Assembly: GCA_031472005.1 (NCBI GenBank)
Contig: PZJY01000004.1
Coordinates: forward strand, 2,640,556-2,704,555
DNA from: Tetracladium setigerum
Lineage: Eukaryota; Ascomycota; Leotiomycetes; Helotiales
DNA: 64,000 nt
Reading direction: 5' to 3'
The notes below the pieces were generated by a model. The model saw nothing but the letters and a program-made list of their open reading frames with translations. It made no database searches and was not told where the DNA came from. Every line of letters begins with the position of its first letter. The first letter of the stretch is position 1. Positions 58,955 through 64,000 of the stretch are shown here, one piece after another. Both the position numbers and the translations under genes were made by a program.

Positions 58955-59314
58955 ATGGACAGAGGAGAGGCCGAATCAGTCAGAAGTCGGAGGGAGGAAG
59001 GGAGGTGAAGTAGTGAGTGAGAAAGTGTTCGGGGGAATCGATGTTCGCCTGTCAGCCTGTGGAATGGCGCTAGTCGAGCCGCCGGGCTGAGGAAGGAGGT
59101 TCGGAGGGGGGAGTGAGAAAAGCGTGGGTGGGTGGGTGGTGGTCCTGCGAGGAGTGAAGCCGGCCGAGTAGGAGGAGAAGGATACGGGGTAGTGAGAAGT
59201 AGTGACTTGTCTCTGCAGGACAGTCCGATATAGTGCCTGAGGAGTAGGGACTCGCAGAAAGCTCCTCACCAGAGAAGAAGAAGTCCTGGGAAGAAAGGGT
59301 TGAAGAGTATGGTA

Positions 59315-59342
59315 TGCAGTGCAGTGCAGTGCAGCGCAGCGC
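59315..59342. repeat. GCAGT/GCAGC short tandem repeat
   Basis: Pentameric units GCAGT repeat three times and then change to GCAGC, in the promoter region of the Hsp70-like gene. Confidence 0.8.
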
Positions 59343-61795
59343 AAGTGAGTGCCGTCCTCAAATTGATGGTAGGGCGGAGGAGGAGGAAGAAGAGTGGAGA
59401 GAGGATGAGGGTGGAGAATGGTAAGCGGATGCAGAACGAGAGAGTAGTCGTAGTCGTTGAGATGGTGGTGGTGTACTCCGTCCTGTCCTGTCCTGGCCTG
59501 TCCTGTGTTATTTCATTCGACGGTTATTCGTAAGGTGTCGCAGTCAATAATCAGTCAAATCATCAGTCAGGTAAATATGGTAAATGTGGTACTGTAGTAA
59601 GTTTTGTTGGGTGTCAAGACTCCAAGAGAGAGCTGAAAATGATCGATGCTCGATGCGACGGAAGGATTTATTGGCTTTGTCTACGCCACTACCACTGAGA
59701 GGGAGAGAGAGAGGGAGAGAATCTCGGATCTGAGGTTGAGGGGCGGCGTATGGTCTGACCCCGCCAAAAAAGGAGAGAGGGAGCAGCCATAATGGAAAAA
59801 AAGGTTATTTTATTTTTGGGATCCAGATCTAGATCCAGATTCAGCGGATGTAACTCGGATTCTCTTGCTACCATAATTGCTTGCTCCTGCAATTATTATT
59901 TTCATTCTTAGTATGTTTAATATGATTATGAGTAGTATTACGGTAATATATATCATGCCACTCACTCACCAATTGCTTCGTGCGGCGCAAGCCAAAAGGT
60001 GGACCATCAGCTTTGATTGCGGCTTACAGCAGGAGTCCTTCTCCCTATTAAAATTGGGCTCGTACAGTTGTCGTGTTGCTCGTACAGCAAACTACTCCGT
60101 AAACTATGCTTGCACCTGCTGTTTCTCAACCTCAGCCTCACGCGGGGGTCTCCTAGCATGATGATGACTAAGACGAGATCCAGCCTTAAGCCAGGACCGT
60201 GCGGCGGTGAATCTGCCCTGTCGCGGTTTCAGGTTGGTATTATTAGGATGATGATGAGCATCCTTCCTCGCTTGAGTCCTTCTATCAACTTGCAACACAC
60301 AATCATGAGAGCTCGTCTCTTTTCCGAGACGTTCGTCACAAGTAGTGAAGAAAAGCGCAGTCGCAGTTCTAGTCCTACAAAGTCCTGATCTAAATGATAT
60401 GACAAGAATTCATTGCTTGGTTGACGCCTCAAAGTTGTGGGGTCATTGTTGCCGTTCTGGAATGAATAGCTGATGGTTATTGGTGAGCAAACGAGCGGGA
60501 CGAAAAAGTCCTGAATTGGGAAGTCCTGAATTGTCACGATTTGCTTTGCTGATGTGTTTGGAATCAGGCTTGGAAGCTAATCATAATAACAACAAGAAGA
60601 AGAAGAAGTAGGGAGCTTTCTTTGGAGAGGACTGGTGGCTGCTGGCGTGACTACTGACTTGTCCCAGATATGCTGGTGATGGTGTCGAGAATACCTTATA
60701 CAGAAAGGGAGAAAAAGAGTGAGATTTCTTCCTGCTTGGTGGTGGTGGTGGTGGCAAGATGTTGAGGAGATTTGATTAAAGGCCGAATAATGGTAAAGCA
60801 CCTGACTTTGCGTGTAGGGTGGATGTCCTGATATCCTGTCCTCTATCTTTACATACCGAGGAAGTGCACATGGAGGGTTCAAGATCTGGCGATGTTCCAT
60901 CAAGAAAGGCTGGTCCTGAAGCATCCGCCACTACTAACTAGTATTGATCTGAAGTGAAGGAGTGATTCAGTTCCCATCAAACTCAACACAACGCCTTCGC
61001 CTAGCATTGGGCACAAATCGGACCTAGCAACACACTTCGGAGAGTCGCGAGACACTGGTCGGTTTGTGGGACAGCCCTACGGAGTACAGAAAAACAAAAT
61101 GAGTTTCAGGAGGCAGCTGCACTTTGTTCCATGTATGTCTGTTTTTACAGCATCCATCTTCCTATCGTACATACTGTACCTCCCAACAAAACTCGACCCC
61201 GTCCTCGTTCTCTTTGTCCTCCTCCTCTTTGTCGTTCCGGACTTCCACCTCGTCCCTCCCTCTTCATCACCAGCATCCACAACAATATTAATCCACAACA
61301 ATTCTCGCAGGTCGTTCGCCATATCTCTCGCTTGGCTGAATTGCAATGCAATCAATGCCCTACTTGCAGCTCTTGCAGGCATACCGGAGGCATCGAGGCA
61401 TCAAACACACACCCCTTGGAGCTTGGAGGGGTCCCGTCATTACGGACCTCCATCCGATTCTCGCAAGTAGTGTGCATTTAATTATTGTGCGCAAGATGTC
61501 TCTTCCATCTCCACCTTGCGATGAAAATGCAAAGCACACTCGCACGCTGCACCACCATGCTGCAGCATGCACCGAAGCCAGTCAACTGCTCCACAAAAGT
61601 CCATCACGATAGCGGCTCTGACGTCGAAAGGTTCCGAAAGAAAGAAAAGAAAGGAAAGAGAGAAAAGGAAAAAAAATTAGCCAGCCAAGGCGAGTGCCAA
61701 ATTAATCGACAAACCTACAAGATCTTCTGCATGTTCGTCCCTACGTAGTAGGTAGATCCAATTAATGCATCGTCGAGTTCCACCACTATCGCAAG

Positions 61796-61815
61796 AAAGA
61801 GAGAGAGAGAGAGAG
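61796..61815. repeat. (GA)n dinucleotide run
   Basis: About ten GA units lie in the non-coding region upstream of the glucokinase gene. Confidence 0.85.
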
Positions 61816-62447
61816 TGGTTGCTGCCCAGTCGGTTTTGGGCATGGCGCACATCATCCGGACTTTGGGTTGGCCATTCCATTCATTGTTTAATGGTGCAGG
61901 TATGTAGGTAGGTTTTGTAGATGCCGAGATCTCTAGATCCCTAGATCCCTTGAGGATGTAGAGGGTTGTAGTGAGTGTGCTTGTTGGTGGTTGTTGTTTG
62001 ATGTTTGATGTTTTGAAGAATTGAAGGTTCTTCTCTTCCTTCCCCACTACTGTCTGTCACTTGACGTCGCTTGTTTCGAAGATGGATCTGTAGCACAAGA
62101 GACAGACGGAAATGCAAGTGCCATGACCGCCAAATCATAATTGCTCGACTAGAGCAGTTACAGACTACAGTCCACTAACCTAACTACTCTCACGAACCCG
62201 TCGCCCGCTCCCGTTCGTTCGTTCGCTCTATTTTAATTATTCCATCATCACCTTACATCCCATTCCATCCACATCCACATCCCATCCACACACAACCGAG
62301 ATCCCCTTCCCCCCAAACAACCCGAGAAGAGACGGCCCTTTTTACATTGGAGCGAATGGACTGAGGCATTTCCCTCTCCCATGCCAGCCCAGCCCAGCGC
62401 AACGCAGCCTAAGCACCATCATCATCCCCAAAGCCGGCCGCCGCTTA

Positions 62448-62882
62448 TTGTTAATTACACCTCCCACCAACACCAACCCCGCCAAGTGTGGCTTTAGACT
62501 GACCCCCTCCATCAAGACGTCGTCTTCCAACCCAGCTAGAAGAGGGGCACGCCCGCCCCCTCCTCCCAAGAGAAGAACGACCATCATAACGCCGTCAACC
62601 ACGCCGTTAAATGCTTCTTCTCCTTCTCCATCCCTTCTCCATTCTCCTCCTCCTCTGCCATCGACCACTCCCACAATAATCGCGTCAACTACTACTACTA
62701 CTCCTACCGATCAAGTCCATCACGCCGTTCCAATTGACAGAATCTCCAGACCATTCAAATCCGGCATAACACTAGCAGCACTACCGCAAGATCCCGCTAG
62801 TCTCGTGAAGTTACTAACCCTTGGCTTCCTGCTGCTCGTGCTGGTACGTACGTGGATCCTGAAGTATCATGATCTGGCTTAG
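62448..62882 (+). CDS. Uncertain open frame with one membrane segment, upstream of glucokinase
   Basis: A 144-codon frame ends 198 bp upstream of the glucokinase start. I do not recognise it. The translation is Pro/Ser/Thr-rich with a basic patch (RRGARPPPPPKRR), and near the C-terminus has one hydrophobic stretch (LVKLLTLGFLLLVLV) with a short basic tail, so a tail-anchored protein is conceivable. Low-complexity composition and location in a promoter make it just as likely to be non-coding or a long upstream ORF. Confidence 0.25.
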   Translation: MLITPPTNTNPAKCGFRLTPSIKTSSSNPARRGARPPPPPKRRTTIITPSTTPLNASSPSPSLLHSPPPLPSTTPTIIASTTTTTPTDQVHHAVPIDRISRPFKSGITLAALPQDPASLVKLLTLGFLLLVLVRTWILKYHDLA

Positions 62883-63080
62883 TTGTCTGATGAGAAACTA
62901 ATAATCACCCACTAGCTCCTCCAATCCTTCTTGTCTGGCCTTCCTATAAAGTCTACACTTCTCCCCTCCTCCCCGCAGCGATCAACAAATTCCAATCTTC
63001 CACCACCTCTTCCTCCCTCTCTCCCTCCTCCAAGCTATACCAAACCGAATACCTGCAATATACCACACCCATTTCACACA

Positions 63081-64000
63081 ATGGCGCCCACAACTTTGAC
63101 CCTCTTGCAACATGCGCAGAAGGTGGCTCAGGAATTCGAGCTCTCCGACAATGACGTGCAAAAGACCACCCTCCATTTCGTGGAACAGATGAGTACGTAC
63201 CAATGCCACCATCATTATCGCCGCCGCCCTTTCTGATCTTCTGTGTAGACGAGGGATTGCAAAAGCAAGGTGCCGATATGAGCCAAATCCCCACATTCGT
63301 TACGGCAGTGCCGGATGGAACGGAAAAGGTACGTCGAGGCGCATCTCCAATACTCGAGACTCGCATACTGACATGCACAGGGCCTTTACCTCGCCGTCGA
63401 CCTTGGAGGAACCAACTTCCGAGTCTGCTCGATCCAATTGCTCGGAGACACCACCTTCAACCTCACCCAATCCAAGGTCCCCATTCCCCGCGAGCTGATG
63501 GTAGCGAAGACTGCAAAGGAGCTGTTCGCCTTCCTCGCCCTACAAATCGAGGCTTTCCTCAGAGCTCACCACGAGGACCGTTTTGCTGCACATATCAAGC
63601 GCCGCGCTACTGTTAGCACCCCCGAGGGTTATAGGGACGAGCATATCTTCCGTCTCGGCTTTACTTTCAGTTTCCCAGTCCTCCAGACTGGCATTGCCAG
63701 TGGTAATCTTATTCGATGGACCAAGGGTTTTGATATCGCAGATGCAGTTGGACAAGATGTCTGCAAATTGTTGCAAACAGAAATTGATATCCTCAAGTTG
63801 CCCGTCAGAGTTGCAGCGCTTGTCAACGACACTGTCGGGACTTTGATGGCACGAGCCTTCACTTCGCCAGGAAAGACTGATTCTCTCCTTGGTGCCATCT
63901 TTGGTACTGGTACCAACGGTGCTTACGTTGAGAAGTTGGCCAACATCAAGAAGCCAATTGAGGGTCTCTTTGACGAGAGCACAGGCGAGATGGTTGTCAA
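63081..64000 (+). CDS. GLK1: Glucokinase, 3' end outside window
   Basis: Three exons are visible: 63081-63192, 63249-63328 and 63381 onward, with introns of 56 and 52 nt. The ATG at 63081 gives MAPTTLTLLQHAQKVAQEF. Hexokinase-family motifs are present: GLYLAVDLGGTNFRVCSIQL (phosphate loop 1), LGFTFSFPV, IRWTKGFD (sugar loop), AALVNDTVGTLMA with the catalytic Asp, and GAIFGTGTNGAYVEKL. The form FAFLALQIEAFLRAHH is closer to fungal glucokinase (GlkA) than to hexokinase. It phosphorylates glucose to glucose-6-phosphate in the cytosol, the entry step of glycolysis. The frame is open at the window end, so the C-terminal third is absent here. Confidence 0.94.

Larger units (their letters stand above)
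58955..63080. other. 4.1-kb intergenic region between divergent genes
   Basis: No recognised gene is seen between the Hsp70-like (-) and glucokinase (+) genes. It has several simple repeats: GCAGT/GCAGC at 59315-59342, TCCTG at 59480-59505, and GA at 61796-61815. A 144-codon open frame at 62448-62882 is listed separately. Confidence 0.45.

Noticed and set aside
1..64000. tRNA or rRNA genes
   Set aside because: No cloverleaf with A- and B-box sequences or rRNA-like stretch was noticed by eye; a tRNA-finding program would be decisive.

Overview
This window looks like nuclear DNA of a filamentous ascomycete (Pezizomycotina). Genes are protein-coding and spread out on both strands. They carry short introns (mostly 46-65 nt) with GTAAGT-like donors and CTAAC/CTAAT branch points, and intergenic gaps run 0.5-4 kb. 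The gene set is typical of moulds: Arg5,6 polyprotein, cutinase, GH76 Dfg5/Dcw1-like protein, fungal thaumatin-like protein, CYP52-like P450, ferric reductase and glucokinase. A Leotiomycete is plausible, but I cannot name the species from sequence alone.

Layout, left to right: ferritin-like Rds1-type protein (-, cut by the window start); type-I glutamine-synthetase-like gene (-); short-chain dehydrogenase (+); mitochondrial ARG5,6 polyprotein (-); synaptobrevin v-SNARE (-); GH76 alpha-1,6-mannanase-like wall protein (+); cutinase (-); a 4-kb gene-poor stretch; a 20-exon SNF2/RING ATPase (+); an RRM protein with a long disordered N-terminus (+); TYW3 (+); MIC19 (-); a cytochrome P450 (+); a ferric reductase (-); 2-isopropylmalate synthase (+); importin beta-1 (+); NADH-cytochrome b5 reductase (+); a thaumatin-like GPI-type protein (-); an Hsp70-like ATPase with a proline-rich N-terminus (-); and glucokinase (+, cut by the window end). 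I saw no rRNA, tRNA, CRISPR array or intact transposon.

The genes do not form one pathway. Housekeeping functions (arginine and leucine synthesis, nuclear import, secretion, mitochondrial architecture, tRNA modification, glycolysis) are interleaved with secreted or wall-facing proteins. The arginine and leucine genes each have a TGASTCA (Gcn4/Cpc1-type) site a few hundred bases upstream, consistent with general amino-acid control.

The most striking pattern is not a new system. Five conserved genes (six sites) carry a single-base loss, each in or beside a mononucleotide run. Adding one base per site makes each gene's summed exon length an exact multiple of three and rejoins two conserved halves. 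This most simply indicates homopolymer under-calling in the assembly, and matters to anyone using the annotation. Other points of interest are three GC-AG introns (two in the SNF2 gene), four 26-residue tandem repeats at the SNF2 N-terminus, an 8-nt coding start exon in the isopropylmalate synthase gene, and a stop-free 51-nt intron in the Hsp70-like gene. I found no convincing previously undescribed biological system.
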